Source of the DNA: Deltaproteobacteria bacterium
GTDB lineage: Bacteria; Desulfobacterota; Desulfarculia; Desulfarculales; Desulfarculaceae
Direction of reading: 5' to 3'
DNA length: 64,000 nucleotides
Assembly (NCBI GenBank): GCA_020444165.1
Contig: JAHLLK010000025.1
Coordinates: 1 to 64,000, forward strand
A model generated the notes under the pieces. That model saw only the letters and a list, made by a program, of their open reading frames with translations. It was not told where the DNA came from and searched no databases. Both the position numbers and the translations under genes were made by a program. Of this stretch, positions 51,830 to 60,379 are shown piece after piece; position 1 is the first letter of the stretch, and each line of letters starts with the position of its first letter.

Positions 51830-52453
51830 TCAGGCGCCCAGGGCCCGTGGCAGTTGATCCAGCCAGGCGGCCAGGGTGGCCCCGCTCCCTTGCCAGAAGT
51901 GATCCAGCCCCTCCACCAGCTCCAGGTGGCAGGCGGGGCACCCGTCGGCATAGGCCGCCAGCGCCCGGGGCGGGGCGAACTCGTCCAGGGTGCCGGAGAG
52001 GATATGGAGCGGCCCCGGACCGGGCCACGGCGGCGGGGTCTCCAGCACCACGGCCGGCGAGACCCAGAATCCCGCCGCCAGGTCCCCCGCCTGCAAGGCC
52101 GTCTGGGCCGCCACCAGGGCCCCAAAGGAATAGCCCATGAGCACCAAGGGCCCCACCCCCTGTTCCCGGAGCCAGGCCAGGCCGGCCAGGGCGTCGGCCA
52201 CCTCGGCCCGGCCCCCGTCGTGGCGGCCGGTGGAGCGGCCCACCCCCCGGAAGTTCAGGCGCAGCGCCAACATCCCCCGGGCCGCCGCCTCGCGGGCCAA
52301 GGCCGTGACCACGTGATTGTGCAGGTCCCCGCCGTACAGGGGGTGGGGGTGCAGAATCAGCGCGCCGCCCCGGGGCGGGTCGGCCGGGGGCGTGGCCAGG
52401 GCTTCCAGGGTGATGCCGTCGGTGGTGGTGAGGAACAGGGAGGTGCTGGACAT
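51830..52453 (-). CDS. Alpha/beta hydrolase
   Basis: A 207-residue protein with the compact alpha/beta-hydrolase plan of the dienelactone-hydrolase-like group: LILHPHPLYGGDLHNHVV, LRLNFRGVGRSTGRHDGG, the nucleophile serine in LVLMGYSFGALVA, an aspartate in SGTLDEFAPP and the histidine in GLDHFWQGSG complete a triad. The ATG at 52453 has AAGGAGA 8 bases before it. It is often annotated as a YsgA/CocE-like hydrolase; substrate unknown. No neighbour suggests a pathway. Confidence 0.85.
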   Translation of the reverse strand: MSSTSLFLTTTDGITLEALATPPADPPRGGALILHPHPLYGGDLHNHVVTALAREAAARGMLALRLNFRGVGRSTGRHDGGRAEVADALAGLAWLREQGVGPLVLMGYSFGALVAAQTALQAGDLAAGFWVSPAVVLETPPPWPGPGPLHILSGTLDEFAPPRALAAYADGCPACHLELVEGLDHFWQGSGATLAAWLDQLPRALGA

Positions 52454-53004
52454 GGGCAAGTTCTCCTTGAGGAGTCCGGCCGCGGGGCCGGAGGCCGGAA
52501 GTTGGCGGACGGCAGAGCGGGAGCTGGAGGGAATACCCCTCCGCGTGGTCCCCGGCGGCAAGCCACCGGAAGTCAAGCCGGGCGACCGGACAAGGCGGTT
52601 CTTGGTTCAAGAATCACTTTCGGCAGAAATTGCAGTACGAAGACGCCTGTCGTTCACGTTAACGGAAAAAATGAGTTTTGGGGGAGAAAGGGGCGGGGGG
52701 GGAAACCTGCGGGGCCCCCGGAAAAGCGCGGCCTTCTGGGGGTGCAGATCCCCTCTTCCCGTTTCTCCGACAAGCCATTTCTCCGACAAGCTCCCCGGTC
52801 CGGGCCGCCTCCATATTGCCCCTTGGCCCGGCGCCTGGCAAGCCCCCAGCGAACTACACAATTGTAGGAGAGTAGGGGGCAACCTACCCTCATGTGGGCG
52901 GTTCAGCTTCCTCCGCGGCGCGGCACATGCGCGCAACCATCCGTTTTATTGGTTCATTTGTTGAACCACTTCCGTTAGGCACAGGCCTTGTAATAGAGAA
53001 CGGC
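52454..53004. other. Intergenic region with repeats, dyad and possible promoter
   Basis: This 551-bp gap holds TTCTTG-gtt-CAAGAA (52600-52614); a G-rich stretch beginning ATGAGTTTTGGGGGAG (52671) that resembles the flank of hairpin family R; two direct 14-bp repeats TTTCTCCGACAAGC (52762-52775, 52778-52791); a dyad TGGTTCA-N5-TGAACCA (52950-52968); and AGGCACAGGCCTTGTA (52977-52992), a sigma54-like match with the same TTGT ending as two others in the window. That last site would place the transcript start almost at the start codon, so it is doubtful. Confidence 0.45.
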
Positions 53005-54573
53005 ATGAAAGACAGGGTCACAGAATCCGAGCTCATGGTGCTCCAGCAAATCAGCCACCTGACCAGCCGGGTGATGGAGCTGGACCAAGTCCTGCAAAAC
53101 ACCCTGGAGATCCTGGCCGAGTACTTGTCCCTGGGCCGGGGCTGGGTCCTCTTGGGCGGCGAGCCCGGCCCCCGGCTGGAATTGCGGGCCTCTTGGGGCC
53201 TGGCCCCCGCGGACCAGCCCGCCAGTCCCTTGCCCCCCGGCGAGGACACCGCGGCCCGCATCGTCAAGGCGGCCCAGCCCTTCTTCATCCCGGCCCTGTC
53301 CGGCAGGCCGCAGTTCCCCGGCCAGACCCCGGCCCCGGGCCCCGCCCGGGAAAGCCTGGCCTGCCTGGGCGCGCCCATCGTGGTGCACAACAAGGTGGTG
53401 GGGGTCATCCTGGTGGACCGCCTGTTCGGCGACGAGGTCCCCCCCCGCGAAGACCTCCTCTTCCTGACCATGGTGGCCCATCTGTTGGGCCAGTTTTTTT
53501 TGGTCAACCGCGAGGTGGCGGCCCGGGAAGCCGGCCTGCGCCACGAGATCCACATGCTGCGGGCCGAGTTGGGCGACCGCTACAACCAGTTCCTCCTGGT
53601 GGCCCGCAGCCCGGCCATGCGCGAGGTGCGCGAGCTGGTGGGCAAGGTGGCCCCCAGCCGGGCCTCGGTGCTTCTCTGGGGCGAGGCCGGGGTGGGCAAG
53701 AGCATGGTGGCCCGCACCATTCATCAGGAAAGCAACCGGGCCAAGGGACCCTTTGTAAAAGTCAACTGCGCGGCCCTGCCCGAGGCCCTGTTGCAGTCGC
53801 TCCTGTTCGGCCAGGAGAAGGGCTCCTTTGACGGCAGCGGCGAGGCCCGCCCGGGCCGGGTGGAGGAGGCCGACGGCGGCACCCTGTTCCTGGACGAGGT
53901 GGGCGAGCTGACCCTGCCCTTGCAGGCCAAGCTCCTCCGGCTGTTGCAGGAAAAGGAGTTCGAGCGCCTGGGCTCCACCCAGACCCGCCGGGTGGACTGC
54001 CGCTTCATCGCGGCCACCCGCCGCGACCTGGGCGACCTGGCGGCCAGCGGCCGCTTCCGCGAGGACCTGTACTACCGCCTGAACGTGTTCCCCATCACCA
54101 TCCCCCCGCTCCGCCAGCGGCGGGAGGACATCGAGCCCCTGGCCCTTTGTTTCCTGGACAAGTATGCCGGCCACTATGGCCGCCGCTTGCAGATGGCTCC
54201 CCAGGCCTTCACCATCCTCAAGCACTATCCCTGGCCCGGCAACGTGCGCGAGTTGGACAACCTCATGGAGCGCCTGGTCATCATGGTGGACAAGCCGGTC
54301 ATCAACCTGGCCGACCTGCCTTCCTTTCTCTTTCACCGGGAAAAAGCCGGCTTTCCCGAACCCGATCTCAACATGTCCCGCCTGGAAGAAATGGAAAAGC
54401 GCGAGGTGGTGGCCGCCCTGGAACGCCATCACTGGGTGCAGTCCCATGCCGCCGGCGAGCTTGGCATAACGTTGCGGCAGCTTGGCTACCGCATCAAGAA
54501 GTTCGGTCTGGAAAAGACCGTGAAGGAGAGGCGCCGTCGGACCAACGGCCCCCTCCCGGCGCGTGTGCGCTGA
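53005..54573 (+). CDS. GAF/AAA+/Fis regulator (NifA-like) with altered sigma54-contact loop
   Basis: A 522-residue regulator. A GAF domain (VLQNTLEILAEYLSLGRGWV; LACLGAPIVVHNKVVGVIL) precedes an AAA+ domain with Walker A GEAGVGKS (226-233), Walker B GGTLFLDEVGEL and arginine-finger region FREDLYYRLNVFPI, then a C-terminal helix-turn-helix (AAGELGITLRQLGYRIKKFG). The GAFTGA loop is replaced by GSFDGS (273-278), so normal sigma54 contact is in doubt. The ATG at 53005 is one of several possible starts; 52927 is an alternative. motAB, with a sigma54-type promoter, lies directly downstream. Followed by a terminator at 54621. Confidence 0.85.
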   Translation: MKDRVTESELMVLQQISHLTSRVMELDQVLQNTLEILAEYLSLGRGWVLLGGEPGPRLELRASWGLAPADQPASPLPPGEDTAARIVKAAQPFFIPALSGRPQFPGQTPAPGPARESLACLGAPIVVHNKVVGVILVDRLFGDEVPPREDLLFLTMVAHLLGQFFLVNREVAAREAGLRHEIHMLRAELGDRYNQFLLVARSPAMREVRELVGKVAPSRASVLLWGEAGVGKSMVARTIHQESNRAKGPFVKVNCAALPEALLQSLLFGQEKGSFDGSGEARPGRVEEADGGTLFLDEVGELTLPLQAKLLRLLQEKEFERLGSTQTRRVDCRFIAATRRDLGDLAASGRFREDLYYRLNVFPITIPPLRQRREDIEPLALCFLDKYAGHYGRRLQMAPQAFTILKHYPWPGNVRELDNLMERLVIMVDKPVINLADLPSFLFHREKAGFPEPDLNMSRLEEMEKREVVAALERHHWVQSHAAGELGITLRQLGYRIKKFGLEKTVKERRRRTNGPLPARVR

Positions 54574-54620
54574 TTTCCGTACCCATTATCCCTTTCCCTT
54601 TTCCCTCTCCCTTCCTCCTA

Positions 54621-54653
54621 GGGCCGCCTGCTTTCGCGGGCGGCCCATTTTTT
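54621..54653 (+). terminator. Rho-independent terminator of the AAA+ regulator gene
   Basis: GGGCCGCCTGC (54621-54631) pairs with GCGGGCGGCCC (54636-54646; one G-T pair, loop TTTC) and is followed by ATTTTTTAG. It lies 48 bp beyond the stop. It is also the left half of a 60-bp direct repeat whose other copy is at 54809-54868. Confidence 0.8.
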
Positions 54654-54868
54654 AGTAGATAGCTCGTCTCAGGCCGTCCTGGCCTGAGACAAGCGGCCCC
54701 TGGGGTAAAACGCGGTTTTACCCCAGGGGTGCGATTTGCTTCGGTTTGGGAAAACCTCCGCAAATCGGCGGGCCATCCTGTCCCGCCCAGGCTGTGGGAA
54801 ACAGCCTGGGGCCGCCTGCTTGCGCAGGCGGCCCATTTTTTATTGGATAGCTTGTTGCAGGCCGTCCT
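54621..54868 (-). repeat. Multi-hairpin element C flanked by 60-bp direct repeats
   Basis: Perfect stems follow one another: 54666-54675/54681-54690 (loop GTCCT, AGGAC on minus), 54697-54711/54715-54729 (15 bp, loop of three), 54732-54739/54760-54767, 54786-54795/54801-54810 and a second terminator 54809-54819/54824-54834 with a T run. Read on the minus strand, the stems and the GGATGGCCCGCC block occur in the same order as in elements A and B. The flanks 54621-54680 and 54809-54868 are direct repeats, 53 of 60 bases alike. Confidence 0.78.
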
Positions 54869-55104
54869 CTCCGGCCTCAGGCCGACAGCGCCTCCTCCCA
54901 TATGCCTTGAACCGGGGGGGGCTCCCCCCGGTCCGCCGCCAGCCCCGCCGACCGCCCTCCGGCCGGGGCGCCATTTTTGCCCAGCCCCGGCCGGGCGCCG
55001 CTGGGCAATAAATGCCGGGTGGGCCAAATGGGACCGGACGGCCATCTGATTTTTTTAGGCAATCATTTAAGATGGTTATATTTGGAACCCCCGTTCAGGG
55101 TCTT

Positions 55105-55120
55105 TGGCACGGAAGTTGTA
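55105..55120 (+). promoter_or_regulatory. Sigma54-type promoter of motAB
   Basis: TGGCACGGAAGTTGTA matches TGGCACG-N4-TTGCW with only T for C in the -12 pair. A start near 55131 gives a leader of about 35 nt before the motA ATG at 55166. The GAF/AAA+ regulator gene lies just upstream and is a candidate activator, though its sigma54 loop is altered. Confidence 0.65.
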
Positions 55121-55165
55121 CAAACTTGAGTCGCCGGAACTTCTAATTGCCCACAGGAGGCCTCG

Positions 55166-56014
55166 ATGAATTCCAAAAACATCCTGATCGGCGCTGGCGC
55201 CTTGGTGGTGCTGGGTGTGGCCCTGGTCGCCGGCCGCGACCTCTTGATGTTCTTCAATCCCGCCGGGTTGGCCCTGGTGGTGGGCGGCACCCTGGTAGCG
55301 GTGTTCCTGGCCTTCCCCAAGGAGACCCTGCAGGAGGTTTGGAACCAGCTGAGGAGCCTGGGCCAGCCCCGGGTCATGTCCACCGAGCAGCTGGTGGAGT
55401 TGTTCAGCAACCTGGTCAAGAAGCGCCGCCTGGAAGGCCCCCGCGCCATGGAAGAACTGGCCGCCGCCACCGGCAATCAGTTCCTCCTGCTGGGCGTGGC
55501 CCTGGTGGCCGACGAGCGGCCCCCGGAGGTCATCCGCGAGCGCCTGGAGCAGGAGCTGGACTTCTTCCTTTCCCGCCGGGAATCGGAACGGGCCGCCCTG
55601 TCCTTCATGGGCCGGTTGGCCCCGGCCTTTGGCCTGGCCGGCACCATGGTGGGCCTCATCCGCATGCTGCACACCCTGAAGGACCCGGGCAGCGTGGCCG
55701 AAGGCATGAGCGTGGCCCTCTTGACCACCTTCTACGGCCTGATGCTGGCCAACCTGGTGGTGCTGCCGGCCGAACGCAAGCTGAAGGAACACAACCGCGC
55801 CGAGGCGGTGGAGATGACCCTCATCACCGAGGGCGTCCTGGGCCTGTCCCACGAGGAAAACGCGGCGGCCCTTTCCGCCCGCCTGCGCTCCTTCCGCTTC
55901 GCCCATACCGAGACCGCGGCCCCCGCGGCCAACCGCTCGGCCGGCCCGGCTTGGCTTAAGAACCTGCGCCCCTTGACCCCTGCTGCTACCCGGAGCACCG
56001 GAGATGATGTCTAA
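55166..56014 (+). CDS. motA: MotA-type flagellar stator / proton-channel protein
   Basis: A 282-residue inner-membrane protein of the MotA/PomA type. The first helices contain FFNPAGLALVVGGTLVAVFL, the cytoplasmic loop has ADERPPEVIRERLEQELDFF, and the last two helices GRLAPAFGLAGTMVGLIRML and LTTFYGLMLANLVVLP hold the pore prolines. With MotB it forms a proton- or sodium-driven stator. The motB start overlaps its last codons. Promoter is sigma54-type. A GldLM- or TolQR-like role outside the flagellum cannot be excluded, as no other flagellar gene is here. Confidence 0.85.
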   Translation: MNSKNILIGAGALVVLGVALVAGRDLLMFFNPAGLALVVGGTLVAVFLAFPKETLQEVWNQLRSLGQPRVMSTEQLVELFSNLVKKRRLEGPRAMEELAAATGNQFLLLGVALVADERPPEVIRERLEQELDFFLSRRESERAALSFMGRLAPAFGLAGTMVGLIRMLHTLKDPGSVAEGMSVALLTTFYGLMLANLVVLPAERKLKEHNRAEAVEMTLITEGVLGLSHEENAAALSARLRSFRFAHTETAAPAANRSAGPAWLKNLRPLTPAATRSTGDDV

Positions 56015-57131
56015 CAGCGCCGCTGGCGGACTGCCGCTCGACACTCTGCCCCTGGAGGTCGAGGCCCTGAAAAGGGTCCAGGAGAGGGATGAAGCCCAGG
56101 TAAAGGGCCTGGAAGACCGCTCCAGCCGGACCAAGCAGCGCACCATGCGCGACGAAGCCGGCACGGATCGCTCCCGGCGGCCCCTGGCCCGCTTCGCGGA
56201 CACCGAGGAGCCCCCCAGCTTCTACCTGTCCATGAGCGACCTGATGAGCATGCTCCTGGTCTTCTTCGTGCTCATCTTCTCCCTGTCCGAGGGCGGCACC
56301 CCGCTGCCCTCCGACACCAAGCCGGGCGAACACGTGGCCCAGGCCGCGGTGCCGGCGACAGCCAACGCCAGCGAGCCCTTCCCCCTGCCCGAGCCCCTGC
56401 CCCGGGATTACCAGGAAGGCATCGCCCTGGTCCAGGGCCGCGGTCAGGTGGACCCCGGCCTGGCCCACAACCGGAAGCCCGCCGCCCCGCCAGCCGCCCG
56501 CTTGGCCCTGGGCCAGGGCGGCTACGTGGACCGCCGCATGCTGACCCTGGTTTCCCAGGCCAGCACCCTGCCGGCCGAGGCCGTGCCGGCCGTGCGGCCG
56601 GTGGAACCCCAGGGCGGGGCCCTGGTGGGCGAGGTGCGTCCCCCCCTGCCCGCGGGCGACGGCGGCCCCGCCGGCCTCTGCCCCGAAGCCGACGACCCGG
56701 TGGGCGCCCTGGCCGGGCGTATGCGCGGGCTGAACTGCGACGGGGTGGAAGTGGTGCAGACCCCGGAGAGCGTGATCCTGCGCCTGCCCGAAGCCATCAC
56801 CTTTGACAGCGGCAGCACGGTCATCCGGACCAACATGCTGGCCAACCTGGAGCGCCTGGCCCAGATCCTGGCTGACGGCTCCGGCGGCCGGGTGCGCATC
56901 TCCGGCCACACCGACGACGTGCCGATCCACAACGATCGTTTCGCCAGCAACTGGGAGCTGTCCGCCGCCCGCGCCGCCCAGGTGGCCCGGGCCCTGCTGC
57001 AGCGCGGCCTGGACCCGGCCCGGGTGACCATCCTGGGCCTGGCCGACCAGGAGCCCCTGGCGCCCAACGACACCTGGGATAACCGCCAGATGAACCGCCG
57101 GGTGGAGATCGCCATGCACCTGGACGGCTGA
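56004..57131 (+). CDS. motB: MotB-type stator protein with OmpA peptidoglycan-binding domain
   Basis: A 375-residue protein. One membrane helix, FYLSMSDLMSMLLVFFVLIF, carries the ion-binding Asp of MotB. A 180-residue proline/alanine-rich linker, longer than usual, leads to an OmpA-like domain: AITFDSGSTVIRTNMLANLE and ISGHTDDVPIHNDRFASNWELSAAR in two parts, ending RRVEIAMHL. The N-terminal 70 residues before the helix are charged and cytoplasmic, also longer than in E. coli MotB. Start overlaps the motA stop by 11 bases; ATG at 56004 is followed directly by a second ATG. Confidence 0.85.
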   Translation: MMSNSAAGGLPLDTLPLEVEALKRVQERDEAQVKGLEDRSSRTKQRTMRDEAGTDRSRRPLARFADTEEPPSFYLSMSDLMSMLLVFFVLIFSLSEGGTPLPSDTKPGEHVAQAAVPATANASEPFPLPEPLPRDYQEGIALVQGRGQVDPGLAHNRKPAAPPAARLALGQGGYVDRRMLTLVSQASTLPAEAVPAVRPVEPQGGALVGEVRPPLPAGDGGPAGLCPEADDPVGALAGRMRGLNCDGVEVVQTPESVILRLPEAITFDSGSTVIRTNMLANLERLAQILADGSGGRVRISGHTDDVPIHNDRFASNWELSAARAAQVARALLQRGLDPARVTILGLADQEPLAPNDTWDNRQMNRRVEIAMHLDG

Positions 57132-57157
57132 CGCCGCCCCCCTTCCGCGAAAACACT

Positions 57158-57192
57158 CCGCCCCGGCCACCTGGCCGGGGCGGTTTTTTTTT
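57158..57192 (+). terminator. Rho-independent terminator of motAB
   Basis: CCGCCCCGGCC (57158-57168), loop ACCT, GGCCGGGGCGG (57173-57183), then nine T. It lies 26 bp after the motB stop. Confidence 0.9.
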
Positions 57193-57279
57193 GGGGCCGG
57201 AGCGGCCGGCTACAGGGAAAGTTTTTCCCCCTGCCGGGGCAAGGACCAGGGGGCGAGGGGGGCGAAGGGGGCGGCCCGC

Positions 57280-58260
57280 CTACCTCCGGTCCAGGCCCGG
57301 GGCGTAGCCGGTCACCGGGTTGGCCCTGAGGCGGACCAGGTCGGTGGAGGGGATCTGGGCCAGGTACGCCTCCTGGCTGGCCGGGCCGTGCACCCACTGG
57401 GCCAGGTAGGCCTGGAAGCCCGCCTCGTCCCTGGCCACCTGGCCGTAGTGCCGCAGATGGGCCGGGTCGTAGTCGTAGAAATAAAAGGCCGCCGTGGGGT
57501 GGGCCCCCCAGGGGGAAAGGACCACCGCGTCCACCATAAAGGGCGGCAGGGTGTTCTGGTCCGGGTCCTGGCGCAAGAACTCCGTGGGCACGATCTCCTC
57601 GCAGGACACGATCACCCGTTTGGCCGCGCGGGCCTGCTCCACGTCCGCGAAGGTGAGCCCCTTGATCCGGACCGTGCCGTCCTCGCCCACGTACTGGGCG
57701 TGCAAGAGGGCCACGTCCGGGTTCAGGGCCGGCAAGAGCACCACCTTTTCCGTGGGGTCAAAGGGGTTCTCCTGCACGATCAGCTTTTGGTTGGCCACCC
57801 CGGGGAGCGCCCGGGTGGCCGGACCGAAACCCTCTTTGGCGATGAGGTCGGTGCCGAAACCGCTCCGGGAGGGGATGAAGGGGATGCCCAGGGAGCCGGC
57901 CAAAAACCGGAGGCTCATCTGGAAGTTGGAGTAGTCCTCCACCTCCAGGGCGCCGGCGGCCACCGCCCGCCGGAAACACAGGCAGGTGGGGGCGAAGCGC
58001 CCGGTGCCGCCATAGGCGATCTCCAGCCGGGCCACACAGCCGGCCCCGATCAACAGGTCCATGGCCTGGCCGTGGGAATGCACCACCAGGTGCAGGTCGC
58101 CGATGCCCTGGCGGATGATCTCCCGGGTGAGGTGCATGGGGTTGCGGCTGACCGTGAAGCCGCCCAGGACCACCTGGCTGCCCGGCTGCACGAATCTCTC
58201 CACCGCCTGGGCGGCGGTCATCAGTTTGCCGCACACCCCGTTGGCAAGGGGCTGTTCCAA
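57280..58260 (-). CDS. CoA-transferase subunit A (glutaconate/acyl CoA-transferase type)
   Basis: A 326-residue protein of CoA-transferase family I, alpha type: VVLGGFTVSRNPMHLTREII near the N-terminus binds CoA, IEIAYGG-like RLEIAYGGTGRF and FIPSRSGFGTDLI follow. The catalytic glutamate of the family lies on the beta subunit, and no beta gene adjoins, so the partner must be encoded elsewhere. The TTG at 58260 has AGAGGAGA before it; an ATG a few codons inside is the alternative. It follows the TRAP permease gene with a 145-bp gap on the same strand, so the imported acid may be its substrate. Confidence 0.75.
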   Translation of the reverse strand: MEQPLANGVCGKLMTAAQAVERFVQPGSQVVLGGFTVSRNPMHLTREIIRQGIGDLHLVVHSHGQAMDLLIGAGCVARLEIAYGGTGRFAPTCLCFRRAVAAGALEVEDYSNFQMSLRFLAGSLGIPFIPSRSGFGTDLIAKEGFGPATRALPGVANQKLIVQENPFDPTEKVVLLPALNPDVALLHAQYVGEDGTVRIKGLTFADVEQARAAKRVIVSCEEIVPTEFLRQDPDQNTLPPFMVDAVVLSPWGAHPTAAFYFYDYDPAHLRHYGQVARDEAGFQAYLAQWVHGPASQEAYLAQIPSTDLVRLRANPVTGYAPGLDRR

Positions 58261-58405
58261 CTCTGGTCTCCTCTGGCCCGGCGGAAGGCGCGGGGCTTCC
58301 GGCGGGGCCCGGCCGGGCCGGCGGCCGGGAAGCCCCGGCGGCCTCCGCCCGGCAGGTTGGCTCTGGTTGGCGGACGCGGCCGGGAGGCCCGTCCGCCCTC
58401 AATGC

Positions 58406-60379
58406 TTACTCGTAGTCCTCCGCCTGGTGCGGCAGGGGCGGGATATGCGCCGGGGTGTGGAACTTCTGCAAGGCCACCACCACAATGAGCGCCGCGCCGC
58501 CCACCACGTCACCGTACCAGGTGGGCCAGAACAGCCCCGCCGCGGCCACGGCCATGAGGCCGGTCTCCAGCCAGGTGGCCATGCGGAACAGATAGCGCTC
58601 CAGGCAGGCGGCAAAGATGACCAGCCCGGCCGTGGTGCTGAGCCAGGTGAAGATCACGTCGGTCATGTCCCCGTTCATCAACAGCGGCCGGTAGGCCATG
58701 ATGATGGGGATGATGTACAGGCCCTTGGCCAGTTTCCAGGAGACGAACGCCGTCTGCATGGGGTTGGCCCCGGCCACCCCCGCCGCGGCAAAGCTGGCCA
58801 GGCTCACCGGCGGGGTCACGTTGGCGTCCTGGGAATACCAGAACACGATCATGTGGGCCACCAGCACGGGCACCCCCATGTCCATCAGGGCCGGGCCGGC
58901 CAGGGTGGCCAGCACGATGTAGGAGGCGGTCACGGGGAGCCCCATGCCCAACACCAGGCTGGCCGCGCCGATCAGGAGGATGGCCAGCACCTTGATGCCA
59001 AAGGACAGGTCCAGGACCAGGCTGGAGAACTTCAGCCCCATGCCGGTCAGGGAGACCATGCCCACGATGATGCCCGCCGCGGCGCAGGCCACCGAGACCA
59101 TCACCGCGTTGCGCCCGCCCTTTTCCAGGGCCTGCAAAAGTTTGGCGAGCCCCATACGGCTGGACTTCTTGAGCAAGGAGGCCAGGTAGGTGGTGACCAC
59201 CGCCAGGAAACCGGCCATCATGGGGGTGACGTTGTGCAGCAGGGCCGTGACCAGAATGGTCAGGGGGATGATGAAGTGGAAGTTCTCCTTCAACACCACC
59301 CAGGCCTTGGGCAGGTTCTCCTTGGGCTGGCCCATGATCCCGTACTTCTGGGCCTCGAAATGCACGAACATCAGCACCGTGAGGTAGTACATGATGGCCG
59401 GGACGATGGAGACCTTCACGATGGTGAGGTAGGGGGTGTTGGTGAACTCGGCCATGAGGAAGGCCCCGGCCCCCATGATCGGCGGCATGAGCTGGCCGCC
59501 GGTGGAGGCCGCCGCCTCGATGGCCCCGGCCACGTGGGCCCGGTAGCCCACCTTTTTCATCATGGGAATGGTGAAGGTGCCGGTGGCCACCACGTTGCCC
59601 ACGGCCGAACCGGAGACCGAGCCCATGAAGCCGCTGGCGATGACGCTGGTCTTGGCCGGGCCGCCGCTGAAGCGGCCGGTCAGGGCGTGGGCCATGTCAA
59701 TGAAGAAGCCGCCGCCGCCGCTGACGTCCAGAAAGGCCCCGAACAACACGAAAATGAACACAAAGGTGGCGGCCACCCCCAGGGGCAGGCCGAACACACC
59801 CTCGGTGGTGAGCCACAAGGTGGTGGCGATGCGCTCCACGTTGTAGCCCTTGTGGATGATCAACTCCGGCATGTGGGGCCCGAAGTAGCCGTACAAAAGG
59901 AAGATCAGACAGATCAGGGCCATGGCATTGCCAATGACCCGGCGGCAGGCCTCCATCACCAACAGGACGCCGATAATGCCCACCCACATATCCAGGGGTT
60001 TCCATTCGCCCTGGCGGGCGAAGATGGCGTCCAGGTTGAAGACGATGTAGAGGTTGCAGAACACGGCCAGGACCACCAGGCCCACGTCCACGCAGAACCA
60101 CACCGAGAGCTTGTCCTTGCGGGCGCCCTTGAAAGCGGGGCGCAAGAGAAAGGTGAGGGTGAGGATGGCCGCCAGATGCACCGAGCGTTGCACCATGGCG
60201 GTCATGGCGGTGAGGCCCGCGGTGTAGAGCTGGAAAAGACTCAAGCCCACGGCCACCACGGCGACCACTTTGGCCACCAGCCAAACTAGGCTCTCGTTGC
60301 GGTCGGCCGGCGGCTGGGGGCGCTCCACCTCGACCGGGATATCCGGGATGCTGGCATTCGAGTTGTCAGGGCCGGGCAT
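58406..60379 (-). CDS. TAXI-type TRAP transporter, fused small and large membrane subunits
   Basis: A 657-residue inner-membrane protein with about 16-18 helices. The first 200 residues hold the small-subunit (DctQ-like) helices, the rest the large subunit (DctM-like), as in the fused permeases of TAXI-TRAP systems: FVLFGAFLDVSGGGGFFIDM, GSVSGSAVGNVVATGTFTIP, AAASTGGQLMPPIMGAGAFL and LGMGLPVTASYIVLA are family signatures. It imports an organic acid with a sodium or proton gradient. The start overlaps the DUF1850 gene by 14 bases; the binding protein gene is next upstream. Confidence 0.92.
   Translation of the reverse strand: MPGPDNSNASIPDIPVEVERPQPPADRNESLVWLVAKVVAVVAVGLSLFQLYTAGLTAMTAMVQRSVHLAAILTLTFLLRPAFKGARKDKLSVWFCVDVGLVVLAVFCNLYIVFNLDAIFARQGEWKPLDMWVGIIGVLLVMEACRRVIGNAMALICLIFLLYGYFGPHMPELIIHKGYNVERIATTLWLTTEGVFGLPLGVAATFVFIFVLFGAFLDVSGGGGFFIDMAHALTGRFSGGPAKTSVIASGFMGSVSGSAVGNVVATGTFTIPMMKKVGYRAHVAGAIEAAASTGGQLMPPIMGAGAFLMAEFTNTPYLTIVKVSIVPAIMYYLTVLMFVHFEAQKYGIMGQPKENLPKAWVVLKENFHFIIPLTILVTALLHNVTPMMAGFLAVVTTYLASLLKKSSRMGLAKLLQALEKGGRNAVMVSVACAAAGIIVGMVSLTGMGLKFSSLVLDLSFGIKVLAILLIGAASLVLGMGLPVTASYIVLATLAGPALMDMGVPVLVAHMIVFWYSQDANVTPPVSLASFAAAGVAGANPMQTAFVSWKLAKGLYIIPIIMAYRPLLMNGDMTDVIFTWLSTTAGLVIFAACLERYLFRMATWLETGLMAVAAAGLFWPTWYGDVVGGAALIVVVALQKFHTPAHIPPLPHQAEDYE

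Noticed and set aside
51830..52453. BioH, to complete biotin synthesis
   Set aside because: The hydrolase resembles the short HPHPLYGGD-type family, not BioH, and is 8 kb from the bio operon.
52595..52620. GGTTCAAGAATC as the T arm of a tRNA
   Set aside because: No matching acceptor, D or anticodon arms are present at the right distances.
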